DNA of 56,823 nt from Oscillospiraceae bacterium (GCA_017435745.1 JAFSEN010000039.1:1-56823); one strand, 5' to 3'. Shown: positions 15,081 through 23,459, numbered from the stretch's first letter. Notes: generated from the letters alone by a model not told the origin. Program-made: numbers and translations.

Positions 15081-16438
15081 TATCTGTAATCGAATGTGTG
15101 GAGCCAATCGCCTTTAAGATAATAAATAAGGAATATAATACAGCTGAGCCCCCAGGTAAGGGGATATGCCCAATAAACGGTTTCTATAACCGGGAAGAAT
15201 TTTACCGCGACGGTTATATAGGTAACGCGGATTATGCACCAGCAAAGAAGCATTGTGTACATTGGCATTTTTGCTCTTCCTGCGCCGCGCATTACTGCGG
15301 AAACCGCATGGGCAAAAGCCAGCAGGAAGAAGAATATGGATTCCGTCCTCATTTGGTTAACGCCGATTGCCACAACGGCGGGGTCATCATTGAAAAGCGG
15401 AATTACCCAAGGGCAGATCACCCAAAGGATAGCGCCGAGAATTTCCGCAGAAGCCATTGCCGCGCATACACCGAAACGGGAACCTTTCAGCGCGCGGTCG
15501 TGATTTCCTGCGCCGAGGTTCTGGCCGATAAAAGTTGTTATTGCCATGGAAAAGGACATTATCGGAATGAAGATGAAACCTTCGATTTTCGAATATGAAC
15601 CGCATCCGGCCATTGCGTCATCGCCGAAAGCGTTGATGTTGGATTGGACAACTACGTTTGCGATTGAAATTATGGAGTTGTTGATGCCGGAAGGAATTCC
15701 CTGATGAAGAATCTCTTTAAGGCGGCCGAAATCAAAACGTATTTTATCGATATGGAGCTTATAATAACCTTCGCTCATAAGAAGTTTTCTGAAACCGAGA
15801 ACCGCCGAAAGCATCTGGCTTATAACAGTTGCAACCGCCGCGCCCGCAACGCCCAATTTAAAAACCCCGACAAAAACAAGGTCGAGCACTATGTTTGTTA
15901 TCGAAGCTGTTATCAGAAATTTGAGAGGGCTTTTTGAATCGCCCACCGCCTGCAATATTCCTGCGCAGACGTTATAGGTAAGGGAAAAGAAACTTCCGAA
16001 AAAGAAAATCCTGAAATAGGTTATCGAAAGGGGAAGAACATTTTCCGGGGTTTTCATAAGTATCAGAAGTTTCGGGGCAAGCCAAAGACCCAGAACCGAA
16101 AGCGTTACGCCGCAGCAAAGGGCAAAGGCAACGGCCGTATGTATCGCTTTCTGCATTTTTTCAAAATCCCTTGCGCCGAGATAGCGGCTTATGATTACGC
16201 CGGCGCCCATGCAAAGTCCCATGAAAAAACCGGTCATCATAAAAATAAGGTTTCCGCTGCTTGCAACCGCCGCAAGAGCTTCTTTTCCCACAAAGTTTCC
16301 GACGATTATGCTGTCGGCGGTGTTATAAAGCTGCTGGAAAAGATGTCCTATGAAAACCGGAATTGCAAAGCTTACCATACATTTCCAGATTGAACCGGTT
16401 GTCATATCGATTCGCTTTGCAGAAACTTCAGAAGCCAA
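15080..16438 (-). CDS. MATE family efflux transporter
   Basis: A 452-residue, twelve-helix multidrug and toxic compound extrusion protein that exports cationic drugs or metabolites using a sodium or proton gradient. The two half-domains are visible, with N-half landmarks IPVFIGHLFQQLYNTADSIIVGNFVG and the repeated C-half motif QGIPSGINNSI...FIGQNLGAG. TTG start (16436-16438) after AAAGGGGG; an internal ATG at residue 12 is an alternative. It is a single gene with its own consensus promoter, whose -35 overlaps an inverted repeat. Family assignment is secure, substrate unknown. Confidence 0.93.
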   Translation of the reverse strand: MASEVSAKRIDMTTGSIWKCMVSFAIPVFIGHLFQQLYNTADSIIVGNFVGKEALAAVASSGNLIFMMTGFFMGLCMGAGVIISRYLGARDFEKMQKAIHTAVAFALCCGVTLSVLGLWLAPKLLILMKTPENVLPLSITYFRIFFFGSFFSLTYNVCAGILQAVGDSKSPLKFLITASITNIVLDLVFVGVFKLGVAGAAVATVISQMLSAVLGFRKLLMSEGYYKLHIDKIRFDFGRLKEILHQGIPSGINNSIISIANVVVQSNINAFGDDAMAGCGSYSKIEGFIFIPIMSFSMAITTFIGQNLGAGNHDRALKGSRFGVCAAMASAEILGAILWVICPWVIPLFNDDPAVVAIGVNQMRTESIFFFLLAFAHAVSAVMRGAGRAKMPMYTMLLCWCIIRVTYITVAVKFFPVIETVYWAYPLTWGLSCIIFLIYYLKGDWLHTFDYR

Positions 16439-16483
16439 AAAAATGCCCCCTTTTTCTCTTTTAAAAAAATCAAACCGAAGAAT

Positions 16484-16533
16484 ATTATATTATTTAAAAA
16501 CAAAGCTGTCAATTGTAGCTTTTTTCTACAATT
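16484..16533 (-). promoter_or_regulatory. MATE promoter with overlapping inverted repeat
   Basis: Minus strand: TTGACA (complement of 16507-16512), a 17-bp spacer, TATAAT (16484-16489). AATTGTAG (16511-16518) and CTACAATT (16526-16533) form an inverted repeat with a 7-nt gap that overlaps the -35, a good operator candidate for drug-inducible control. Confidence 0.7.
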
Positions 16534-16539
16534 TTCAGT

Positions 16540-16668
16540 AAAAAAGAAAAAACACCGGGGTGGTCAATCCCGGTGTTCTTTCTTTTTTTGTAAGTCAATT
16601 AGTTTGAGTTTTTGAGGAGGGTGTAACTCAAAAAGTTTGCGGCTCTTTTTGAGTACATCTATATTATA
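16540..16668 (-). ncRNA. Candidate small RNA in the lexA-MATE gap
   Basis: On the minus strand a TATAAT (16663-16668) is followed about 90 nt later by a strong terminator (AACACCGGG/CCCGGTGTT, 16549-16578, then a T tract). In between, CTCAAAAAG and CTTTTTGAG (16627-16635, 16645-16653) form a 9-bp stem, and a further TTTTTGAG offers alternative pairing. A 19-codon frame starts 4 nt after the -10, too close for a normal leader. The -35 is poor (TTAACA at 19 bp). Weak support. Confidence 0.3.
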
Positions 16669-16762
16669 TCATCTTTATTTTTTTATTTGTTAAGGAAAAG
16701 TGAACAACCCGTGAAGAAAAATAATATTTTCCTGAACAAATTGTAAACATCAAAATTTTTAT

Positions 16763-16801
16763 CGAACATATGTTTACAAACCCGAACATATGTGCTATAA
16801 T
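16763..16801 (+). promoter_or_regulatory. lexA promoter with two SOS boxes
   Basis: LexA boxes of the Firmicutes GAAC type: CGAACATATGTTTA (16763-16776) and CGAACATATGTGCT (16783-16796). The promoter is TTTACA (16773-16778), a 17-bp spacer, and TATAAT (16796-16801), so box 1 covers the -35 and box 2 fills the spacer. This indicates autorepression. Confidence 0.9.
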
Positions 16802-16845
16802 GCATTTGGAATATTATGATTCTTTGAAAGGAGCGTTTGTTTTTT

Positions 16846-17421
16846 ATGGGAAACAAAGCCGATCTGATTCTTAATTATATGACGGATTTTATCAAGGAAA
16901 ACGGCTATCCGCCCACAGTTCGGGAAATTTGCGCCGAACTTGATATAAAATCCACCTCCACGGTTCACCGTTACCTTAAGGAACTCCAGGCCGAAGGCAG
17001 GATTTCTATGGGTGAAAACCAGAACCGCGCCATAAGCATCAAAAACACAACTCCCCCCGGAACGATCCCCGTTCTCGGCCATGTTGCCGCCGGCTCCCCG
17101 ATTCTTGCGGAGGAAGAAGTTGACGAATATGTTCCCTATGCCGGAAACACCGCCGACCTTTTTGCTCTGCATGTCCACGGAAACTCGATGATCAAATGCG
17201 GAATCCTTGACGGAGATATTGTTGTTGTAAGAAAAACCCCGGAAGCGCAAAACGGCCAGATCGTTGTTGCCCTTGTGGACGATTCCGCGACCGTAAAACG
17301 CTTCTATAAAGAAGAAGGACATTTCCGCCTTCAGCCGGAAAACGACGATTATGATCCTATTATCGTCGATTCTGTTGATATTCTCGGAAAAGTTGTTTCC
17401 GTTATGAGAAGTTATGACTGA
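16846..17421 (+). CDS. lexA: LexA repressor
   Basis: A 191-residue SOS repressor. The N-terminal winged helix carries YPPTVREICAELDIKSTSTVHRYLKEL (21-47). The C-terminal S24-type protease domain shows the self-cleavage site Ala82-Gly83 in HVAAGSP, catalytic Ser114 in HGNSMI, and Lys151 in SATVKRF. RecA filaments trigger its cleavage, opening the DNA-damage regulon. ATG 16846 is preferred over TTG 16837, because the AAAGGAG site is only 4 nt from the latter. Two SOS boxes in its promoter show autorepression. No divergent yneA-like gene is seen, unlike in B. subtilis. Confidence 0.97.
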   Translation: MGNKADLILNYMTDFIKENGYPPTVREICAELDIKSTSTVHRYLKELQAEGRISMGENQNRAISIKNTTPPGTIPVLGHVAAGSPILAEEEVDEYVPYAGNTADLFALHVHGNSMIKCGILDGDIVVVRKTPEAQNGQIVVALVDDSATVKRFYKEEGHFRLQPENDDYDPIIVDSVDILGKVVSVMRSYD

Positions 17422-17426
17422 TTAAA

Positions 17427-17476
17427 AAAACAAAAACCCTCGGAATTCAAAAGAGTTCCGGGGGTTTTATTTTTTT
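17427..17476. terminator. Bidirectional terminator after lexA
   Basis: AAAACCCTCGGAA...TTCCGGGGGTTTT hairpin at 17433-17468, with A and T runs on either side, between convergent genes. Confidence 0.85.
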
Positions 17477-17480
17477 GTTG

Positions 17481-18089
17481 TCAGAAAGTAAGCTTTGCAA
17501 GAGTTCCGTCAAGTTCATCCATGGTAAGAGTCGCCATGGTGACCATTGACATCCAGCTCATGTTCTTTTTTACAACGAGATACTGATAAATCGTTTGGCC
17601 GCCGTAGTTAAGTTCGATATAAAGGCAGGGGGCTTTTTCGCCGCCGACTTTTATTTCGCTTATTTTTGCATCCACAACACCGTTTTCAACGCCGGTGGAA
17701 ATAAGCTGGGTCATAACGGTTTCAAGATAATAGTTTTCGTCGGTAAATTCGGCAACGGTTCCAAGGTTTTCGTGGTTTATTGAAACAGTGGTTCCGTTGG
17801 TGTTTTCGACGCAGTACATATCGTAAATATGGTCGCCGGTAATTTCTGCGCCTTCGCCGAACATTTCTTCCGCCGCAATTCCCATTGCTTTTGCAATATC
17901 TTCATCGGAAAGGAAATACCAGTTTTCGCCTGCTTCAAATTTAATTCCGAAAGCGGTGTTTTCATAAATTCCATTTTCAACTTTTCCTCTTCCGGGGGTA
18001 ATTTCGGTGGGTTCGGTTTTTTCTTCGGAACAACCCGCGAAGGAAAGAAGCATAACAGCAGCAAGAATTGCTGCAATAATTTTTTTCAT
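17481..18089 (-). CDS. Lipoprotein of unknown function
   Basis: A 202-residue lipoprotein. The signal peptide ends in F-A-G-Cys20, and the mature chain opens with a Glu/Thr/Pro linker, then GIYENTAFGIKFEAGENWYFLSDEDIAKAMG, resembling the small secreted PsbP/DUF-like domains found in Clostridial lipoproteins. Overall alpha/beta composition, no catalytic motif, two cysteines in the mature part. Single gene, convergent with lexA. Function unknown; likely extracytoplasmic and membrane-anchored. Confidence 0.75.
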   Translation of the reverse strand: MKKIIAAILAAVMLLSFAGCSEEKTEPTEITPGRGKVENGIYENTAFGIKFEAGENWYFLSDEDIAKAMGIAAEEMFGEGAEITGDHIYDMYCVENTNGTTVSINHENLGTVAEFTDENYYLETVMTQLISTGVENGVVDAKISEIKVGGEKAPCLYIELNYGGQTIYQYLVVKKNMSWMSMVTMATLTMDELDGTLAKLTF

Positions 18090-18219
18090 AAAATCACATC
18101 CTTGGTTTTAATTTTCCGTTTAAGATTATAGCACATTAAAGGCTTTTGGTAAACAGCGTTTATTTTTTAAAACTTTGTAAATATTTTGGGTTTAAAAGTT
18201 GATTTTGCATTATTTGCAC

Positions 18220-18248
18220 TTGAACATATTCACTAAAGGTGATATTAT
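18220..18248 (+). promoter_or_regulatory. Promoter of the Ap4A-type Nudix gene
   Basis: TTGAAC (18220-18225), a 17-bp spacer, TATTAT (18243-18248), 41 bp before the ATG. Confidence 0.65.
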
Positions 18249-18289
18249 TGTAGTTAGTGAAAGTTTTGCCAAAATAGGAGAATGTGAAA

Positions 18290-18709
18290 ATGAAGCACGA
18301 AAAATCCTGTGGTGGCCTTATTTATCGCGAGCATGACGGCGAAACCCATATCCTCCTGCTCAAACATCGCTGCGGCGGCCATTGGTCCTTCCCCAAAGGC
18401 CATATGGAAGCCGGCGAAACCGAAATGGAAACCGCTCTTCGCGAAATCCGCGAAGAAACCGGCCTTCGTGTTTTTCTTCGCGAAGGTTTCCGCGAAGCGG
18501 TTGAATATTCGCCCAAGCCCAACGTTAAAAAACAGGTCATTTATTTTATCGGATTCACCCTTAACGAATCCACCCTTCACCCCCAGGAAGAGGAAGTTTC
18601 CGAACTTCAATGGATGGAGATCCACGCGGCTTACGAAGCCGTTACCTTCCGCAACGACAAAAATCTTATCGCAAAAGCGATGGATTTTATCGACAGAAGA
18701 GGAATGTAA
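18290..18709 (+). CDS. Nudix hydrolase, probable bis(5'-nucleosyl)-tetraphosphatase
   Basis: A 139-residue Nudix protein. The box at residues 37-59 reads GHMEAGETEMETALREIREE then TGL, preceded by HWSFPKG, and followed by YFIGF and EEEVSELQWM. The SFPKGHME variant and total length match asymmetric Ap4A hydrolases, which remove the dinucleotide alarmone Ap4A made by stressed aminoacyl-tRNA synthetases. ATG 18290 sits 9 nt after AGGAG; an in-frame GTG six bases earlier is too close. Monocistronic with its own promoter and terminator. Confidence 0.88.
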   Translation: MKHEKSCGGLIYREHDGETHILLLKHRCGGHWSFPKGHMEAGETEMETALREIREETGLRVFLREGFREAVEYSPKPNVKKQVIYFIGFTLNESTLHPQEEEVSELQWMEIHAAYEAVTFRNDKNLIAKAMDFIDRRGM

Positions 18710-18715
18710 AAAATT

Positions 18716-18749
18716 TGAGCACGGAGAAAACCTCCGTGCTCATTTTTTG
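18716..18749. terminator. Terminator after the Ap4A-type Nudix gene
   Basis: TGAGCACGGAG (18716-18726), a 5-nt loop, CTCCGTGCTCA (18732-18742), then TTTTTT. Confidence 0.9.
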
Positions 18750-18773
18750 TTTTATGGCGTGCTCAAAAGGTTT

Positions 18774-19577
18774 TTAATTATATGCATCAAGAATTTCCGT
18801 TATTGTTTTTCGGACTTCTTCTTTGTCGTTTCCGGAAACTTCGATAACAACAAAAATTCTGTCAACAACTGTAAAAGCTTTTTCGCGATATTCAAACTCT
18901 CCGTTTATGAGCACTATTTCACATTCCCTTCCGGAGGTGGTAACGTATTTTTCGCTTTCGGAAGAATTTTCATCCACTTCGAATCCGTATCCGCTGGTAT
19001 GTCCGGAAGGATTCCTGTCGCAAACTGCTTTATAGAAAACATTTGCGATAATATCGTCTGCAACAATTCCTTCGTCTTTATAATCTTTGAAAACATACCA
19101 GGCTTCTGCGGAAGCTACAAGAAGATTTCCTTCATTTTCACCTACAAAAACGTCACAATGGACTCTTTGGGGATAACCTTTTGAAAAAAAGTCCATCTGT
19201 ACATAAAAAGGATATGCTTTTTCAATAACCGCGTTATCCGGCATATCGATTCCGATGAATTCTTCCGCTTCAGTCATATTCTGCATAACAAAATATTCCT
19301 GGCCTTTTACTTTTCTTACTTCTTCGGAATATTCCTCAAGAGCAAAACTTGTGTTTGTTGTTGCCTCCCAATAATCTCCAGATTCATTGAAACTGAGAGT
19401 AAATCCGAAAACCTCTGCAACAACCGGCACCGCAAGAAGAAGGGCGATTGCCGCCGCAAGAACTGTCCATTTAATTTTCTTTATCGGGTGGATTTTTCTT
19501 TTCGGTTCCTCGATTGCGCCGAGGATAAGCTCGTCGTTTATATTTTCCATGGCTTCATAGAATTTTTCGTTTTTCAT
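18774..19577 (-). CDS. Membrane-anchored partner of the ECF sigma factor (anti-sigma-like)
   Basis: A 267-residue protein with a cytoplasmic N-terminus of about 35 residues (MKNEKFYEAMENINDELI), one transmembrane helix at about 36-56, and an external domain of about 210 residues. This topology, and the position directly after a sigma factor gene with start and stop overlapping by one base, are typical of anti-sigma factors (DUF4179-like) in Clostridia. It would hold the sigma factor at the membrane until an envelope signal releases it. The external domain is not recognised further. The anti-sigma role is inferred from context. Confidence 0.75.
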   Translation of the reverse strand: MKNEKFYEAMENINDELILGAIEEPKRKIHPIKKIKWTVLAAAIALLLAVPVVAEVFGFTLSFNESGDYWEATTNTSFALEEYSEEVRKVKGQEYFVMQNMTEAEEFIGIDMPDNAVIEKAYPFYVQMDFFSKGYPQRVHCDVFVGENEGNLLVASAEAWYVFKDYKDEGIVADDIIANVFYKAVCDRNPSGHTSGYGFEVDENSSESEKYVTTSGRECEIVLINGEFEYREKAFTVVDRIFVVIEVSGNDKEEVRKTITEILDAYN

Positions 19578-20131
19578 TAAAAGCCCTCCTTTTCAAGTTC
19601 TTTTTTAAGTTCCTTCCTCATCCTGAAAAGAATGGATTTTGCCTTGCTTTCGGAAATTCCGTAATCTTCGGCAATTTCGCAAACGGAAAACATATACCAA
19701 TAGCGGCGGATAAAAATGTTCCGCTTTTCCGGAGGATTTGAATAAAGAAATTTTTCGATCACTTTTGTAATTTCTTTTGATTCAACGGTTTCCTCAATTG
19801 TTTTGTTTTCCGGAATACATTCCTCAAATTCAGAAAAAGCAATTTCGGTTTCTCCGGCACCCCTTTTTTGGGCAAGCTTTTTTCTGAAAATGTTAAGTGC
19901 AATGTTATGGGTTATTCTTCCCGCAAAGGCTTTTAAATTTTCGGGTGAGTTAGGAGGAATAAGGTTCCAGACTGTAAGACAGGTATCGTTAAAACATTCT
20001 TCCGCGTCCTCGCTGTTTTGAAGAATATTCCGGGCAATTTTTTGGCAGTATGCGCCGAATTTTTCCTGCAGAGCAGAGATTGCTTCTTCGTTTCTGTTCA
20101 TAAAAAGCCAAATTATTTCTTTGTCTTCCAT
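19577..20131 (-). CDS. ECF-type RNA polymerase sigma factor
   Basis: A 184-residue sigma-70 family protein. The region 2 core includes AYCQKIARNILQNSEDAEECFNDTCLTVWN (about 30-59), where the NSEDAEE block is characteristic. Region 4 has VCEIAEDYGISESKAKSILFRMRKELKKEL, a helix-turn-helix that reads the -35. The frame is open further upstream, but AAGGAGGG sits correctly for the ATG at 20129-20131. It overlaps its membrane partner gene by one base. Upstream it shares AATCGGTGCAAC with the lipoprotein operon at 8432, a possible sign of autoregulation. Confidence 0.92.
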   Translation of the reverse strand: MEDKEIIWLFMNRNEEAISALQEKFGAYCQKIARNILQNSEDAEECFNDTCLTVWNLIPPNSPENLKAFAGRITHNIALNIFRKKLAQKRGAGETEIAFSEFEECIPENKTIEETVESKEITKVIEKFLYSNPPEKRNIFIRRYWYMFSVCEIAEDYGISESKAKSILFRMRKELKKELEKEGF

Positions 20132-20200
20132 TCGCTCCCTCCTTTTCGATTTTTTTTGAAAAAGCCTTTTCACCCATATAGTAACATTTTTTTGCATCCG

Positions 20201-20212
20201 GTTGCACCGATT
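20201..20212 (-). promoter_or_regulatory. AATCGGTGCAAC element upstream of the ECF sigma gene
   Basis: Identical 12-mer to the one before the lipoprotein operon, 69 bp from this start codon. Candidate autoregulated -35 region. Confidence 0.45.
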
Positions 20213-20218
20213 TATAAA

Positions 20219-20252
20219 AAAATCCCGCAAAATGCGGGATTTTTTGTTTTTT
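20219..20252. terminator. Terminator near the argS 3' end / sigma operon 5' side
   Basis: ATCCCGCA-AAA-TGCGGGAT hairpin at 20222-20240, with A and T tracts on both sides. Confidence 0.7.
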
Positions 20253-20256
20253 TAAC

Positions 20257-20303
20257 AATCCCTCCGTCTGCTTTGCAGACACCTCCCTTTACACAAGGGA
20301 GGC
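20257..20303. repeat. CCCTCC/GGGAGG palindromic repeat unit
   Basis: AATCCCTCC, a variable hairpin (GTCTGC-TTT-GCAGAC), then CCTCCCTTTACACAAGGGAGG. Same layout as units near 10637, 22507, 28053, 36768, 40145, 41009 and 46878, with changed inner hairpins. Confidence 0.75.
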
Positions 20304-20311
20304 TTAAGAGA

Positions 20312-22051
20312 TTACATGGATTCCGGGACGGAAACTTTGAGCATAGTGAGAACGTTTTTGATAACAATTTTGGTTGCGGAAGCAAGGGCCATTCTTGCGT
20401 ACATTCTGTCTTCTTCTTCACAGCGGCAGCGGCATGCGTTATAGAATTTGTGGAACATTGTCGCAACTTCGATTGCATATTTTGTAATTCTTGAAGGATC
20501 GTAGGTTTTTACGGATTCTTCGATTTCGCCGGGGAATTTTGCAAGTTCGGTAACAAGGGCAAATTCTTCCGGTTCGGTATAGGTGTAGCAGGAAATATCC
20601 TCTTTTACCTGAACTCCTTCTTCCGCAAGAGCGCGAAGAATGGAGCAGATTCTTGCGTGGGCATACTGAACGTAATAAACCGGGTTATCGTTGGTGTTCT
20701 TTACCGCAAGACCAAGGTCGAAAAGAAGGTGGGTGTTCGGTTCGCGCATATTAAAGAGGAATCTTGCTGCATCGATCGGAACTTCGTCGAGAAGATCGGT
20801 AAGGGTAATTGCCTTGCCGGTACGCTTGCTCATTTTTTCGGGTTTTCCGTCACGCATAAGTTCTACCATCTGCATGAGGACAACGTCGAGCTTGCTTCCG
20901 TCAAGACCAACAGCATCCATTGCTCCCTGGAGTCTTGCAACGTGACCGTGGTGGTCTGCGCCCCAGACATTGATTACCTTACTGAATCCGCGTTCAGCAA
21001 ACTTGTTGTAATGGTAAGCGATATCGCCCGCAAAATAGGTGGGGTTTCCGTTTGCGCGGATGATTACGTCATCTTTAAGCTCAAGGGCTTCGATCTGTTT
21101 GTCGGTTTTGCCTTCGGCTTTAAATTTTTTGGTAAGAACTTCGGCGTTTTTATACCAAAGGGCGCCGTCTTTTTCATAGGTAAGGCCTTTTTCGGTAAGA
21201 ATCTTTACGATTTTATCGATGGAACCGTCGTTATAAAGGCTGCTTTCGCGGAACCATACGTCATAGTTGATGCGGTATTTTCCAAGGTCGCGCTGAAGTC
21301 CTTCAACGTTTGCGGGAAGAGCATAGGCAACAAGAGCTTTTTTTCTTTCGGCGGAATCTGCTTCAACATATTTGTCGCCGTTTATCTCGGTAAATTCCTT
21401 TGCGCGTACTTTGATATCCTCGCCGTGATAACCGTCTTCCGGGAATTCGATTGCGTCTTCACCGAGATGGAGCTGGAGATATCTTGCTTCGAGAGATTTT
21501 CCGAATTTTTCGATCTGGTTGCCCGCGTCGTTGATATAGAATTCGCGGGTAATGTCATATCCGCACCATTTCATTGCTTCTGCAAGGCCGTCGCCGATTG
21601 CGCCGCCCCTTGCGTTACCCATATGCATGGGTCCGGTGGGGTTTGCGGAAACAAATTCGACCATTACTTTTTCGCCTTTGCCCATATTTCCGGTTCCGTA
21701 GGAATCTTTTTCGGTAAGAGCGGCGGAAACGGTTTCTGCAAACCAATGGGGCGCATAGAAAACGTTGAGGAAGCCGGGTCCGGCAACTTCCGCTTTTTCA
21801 AAATATGTTCCGTCAAGGGAGATATAGGAAACGATTGCTTCTGCAATCTGGCGCGGCGCTTTGCGGAAAGCTTTTGCAGAAACCATTGCCACGTTGGAAG
21901 CAAGGTCGCCGTTTTTGTTGTCCGCCGGGATTTCGATGTTGAATTTCGGAATTTCGCCTTCCGGAAGTTCGCCGGCGGCGATTGCGGAATTCACCGCTTT
22001 TTCAATAAGTTCTTTGTACTGCGCTTTGGCTTCCGCCACTAAGTTACGCAT
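20312..22051 (-). CDS. argS: Arginyl-tRNA synthetase
   Basis: A 579-residue class I synthetase that charges tRNA-Arg. It has the N-terminal Add1-type domain, the HIGH-box variant in ANPTGPMHMGNARGGAIGDG (about 117-136), a KMSKRTG loop, and the C-terminal anticodon-binding helical domain (DALRP type) ending in the VLTMLKVSVPESM region. ATG 22051 is chosen because AAGGAG lies 10 nt upstream; a GTG at 22060 overlaps that site. It overlaps the DUF1934 gene by 8 bp, so the pair is translationally coupled, as ywiB-argS is in B. subtilis. Confidence 0.97.
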   Translation of the reverse strand: MRNLVAEAKAQYKELIEKAVNSAIAAGELPEGEIPKFNIEIPADNKNGDLASNVAMVSAKAFRKAPRQIAEAIVSYISLDGTYFEKAEVAGPGFLNVFYAPHWFAETVSAALTEKDSYGTGNMGKGEKVMVEFVSANPTGPMHMGNARGGAIGDGLAEAMKWCGYDITREFYINDAGNQIEKFGKSLEARYLQLHLGEDAIEFPEDGYHGEDIKVRAKEFTEINGDKYVEADSAERKKALVAYALPANVEGLQRDLGKYRINYDVWFRESSLYNDGSIDKIVKILTEKGLTYEKDGALWYKNAEVLTKKFKAEGKTDKQIEALELKDDVIIRANGNPTYFAGDIAYHYNKFAERGFSKVINVWGADHHGHVARLQGAMDAVGLDGSKLDVVLMQMVELMRDGKPEKMSKRTGKAITLTDLLDEVPIDAARFLFNMREPNTHLLFDLGLAVKNTNDNPVYYVQYAHARICSILRALAEEGVQVKEDISCYTYTEPEEFALVTELAKFPGEIEESVKTYDPSRITKYAIEVATMFHKFYNACRCRCEEEDRMYARMALASATKIVIKNVLTMLKVSVPESM

Positions 22052-22481
22052 TTTCTTCACACTCCTTGACTACTATGTTAACTTCATTTTCGCTTGCAAA
22101 CATGGCGTTTATATCCATGGAATATTTAAAATTAAGAGTTCCACCGTTATCCTCGAGGCCGTTTTCAATTCCGTAACCCTGGATTCCCATTATCCAATCG
22201 GCATAGCCGTTATCATAATGGCACTGGTGGCGCTCGCCTTTTTCAATTATAAGCTGCTGGCGGCGTTTTCCGCTTCTGGTCATGGTGACCCGGTTGTCCC
22301 CTTCGATTTTAAGAAGGGTTTTCATGGTCGGCTCCGTATCTTCCTCGTCCATTTCCTCATAGGAAAGATAGAGGACGTCGCGCCTTTTATAATAGCGGCC
22401 CTTGGTCATAAGTTCGATGGTATCCTTTTCGCCATCAACTTCCTGGGTGCCTTTTATGAAAATCATAACGTCTTTTTTCAT
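22044..22481 (-). CDS. DUF1934 (YwiB-like) beta-barrel protein
   Basis: A 145-residue protein of the DUF1934 family (YwiB in B. subtilis), predicted calycin-like beta-barrel. Family features are the opening VMIFIKGTQEVDGEKDTIELMTKGRYYKRRDVLYLSYEE and a later TMTRSGKRRQQLIIEKGERHQCHYDNGYAD. Its linkage directly upstream of argS with an 8-bp overlap is conserved in Firmicutes, hinting at a translation-related role, but the biochemical function is not known. Confidence 0.88.
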   Translation of the reverse strand: MKKDVMIFIKGTQEVDGEKDTIELMTKGRYYKRRDVLYLSYEEMDEEDTEPTMKTLLKIEGDNRVTMTRSGKRRQQLIIEKGERHQCHYDNGYADWIMGIQGYGIENGLEDNGGTLNFKYSMDINAMFASENEVNIVVKECEENA

Positions 22482-22506
22482 TTGTTTTTCCTTTTTATTG
22501 ATAATT

Positions 22507-22620
22507 TACCCTCCGGGTTACTTGGTAATCCCTCTTTCGTCATTTCCTTCGGAAATGCCACCTTCCCCCCCGGGAAGGTTACCCTTCGGGAATCCTTTTT
22601 TTTGGCGGATAATATCCGCC
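22507..22620. repeat. Palindromic repeat mosaic upstream of DUF1934-argS
   Basis: Contains CCCTC...CATTTCC-TTC-GGAAATG, CCTTCCC/GGGAAGG and ACCCTTCGGG segments, then GGCGGATAATATCCGCC at 22604-22620. It fills the gap between murI and DUF1934; no gene. Confidence 0.7.
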
Positions 22621-22646
22621 CCTGCGGTTTTATCTGTATTTTTATA

Positions 22647-23459
22647 TCAGAGTTCGTCGATTTCAAGCTTTGTAACGTCGGAAAGTTCCTCGCCGAGAAA
22701 TTCTTTTCCAAGCTTTGCAAAACCTTCGATTTCGTCGGTAACAAAGAATTTCATTCCGCCGATCTTTCTCCAGCCGGAAAGCATATCCCGCTCTTCAAGA
22801 AGCGCTTTTGCGCCGAGAGCCGCTTCCTTTCCGGAATCGATTAGATTAAGTTTATGCTCTGTGATGGAATCGATAAGATTATAGAGCAAAGGATAATGGG
22901 TGCAGCCGAGGATAAGGGTGTCGATATCTTTTCCGTCGAATGCGGAAAGATAATCCTTTGCAACAAGCCTTGTTACTTCGCAGTTCGACGCAAAATAGCC
23001 GTTTTCAACAAGGGGAACAAAAAGCGGACAGGCTTTTCCGTAAAAATTTGCTTCCGGAATAATTTCCGCCGTCAGCTTTTCGTAAGAACCGCTTGCAACG
23101 GTGGCGGCGGTTGCGATAAGGCCGATGTTTTTATTTTTGGTTGCGGAAACGGCGGCTTTTACCGTTGATTCAAGAACGCCCATACAGGGAATTTTTCTTC
23201 CGTCGTTCATCTTTTCGCCAAGGACGGAACTTACCGTTCCGCAGGCCACAAGGATCATTTTTACGTCCTGTTTTTCAAGAAAATCCATACACTGGGTTGC
23301 ATATTCTTTAATTATATGAGGGCTTCGGCTTCCGTAGGGAACTCTTCCGGTGTCGCCGAAGAAAACAATATCTTCCCCGGGAAGGATCCTTCTTAATTCC
23401 CGGACGGCAGTAAGGCCGCCCAAACCGGAATCGAAAACGCCGATTGGTCTGTTATCCAT
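22647..23459 (-). CDS. murI: Glutamate racemase
   Basis: A 270-residue cofactor-independent racemase making D-glutamate for peptidoglycan. Motifs: FDSGLGGLTAVREL (9-22) with the acid/base Asp, PYGSRSP, Cys73 in VACGTVSS, and Cys186 in LGCTHYPLL; the two cysteines are the catalytic pair. The canonical ACNT is ACGT here, a substitution I believe is shared by a Clostridial subgroup. Close to ddl on the same strand, though a palindromic repeat separates them. Supplies the second residue of the stem peptide. Confidence 0.95.
   Translation of the reverse strand: MDNRPIGVFDSGLGGLTAVRELRRILPGEDIVFFGDTGRVPYGSRSPHIIKEYATQCMDFLEKQDVKMILVACGTVSSVLGEKMNDGRKIPCMGVLESTVKAAVSATKNKNIGLIATAATVASGSYEKLTAEIIPEANFYGKACPLFVPLVENGYFASNCEVTRLVAKDYLSAFDGKDIDTLILGCTHYPLLYNLIDSITEHKLNLIDSGKEAALGAKALLEERDMLSGWRKIGGMKFFVTDEIEGFAKLGKEFLGEELSDVTKLEIDEL

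Noticed and set aside
20657-22042. 461-codon plus-strand frame opposite argS
   Set aside because: Antisense shadow of argS; composition implausible and no start signal.
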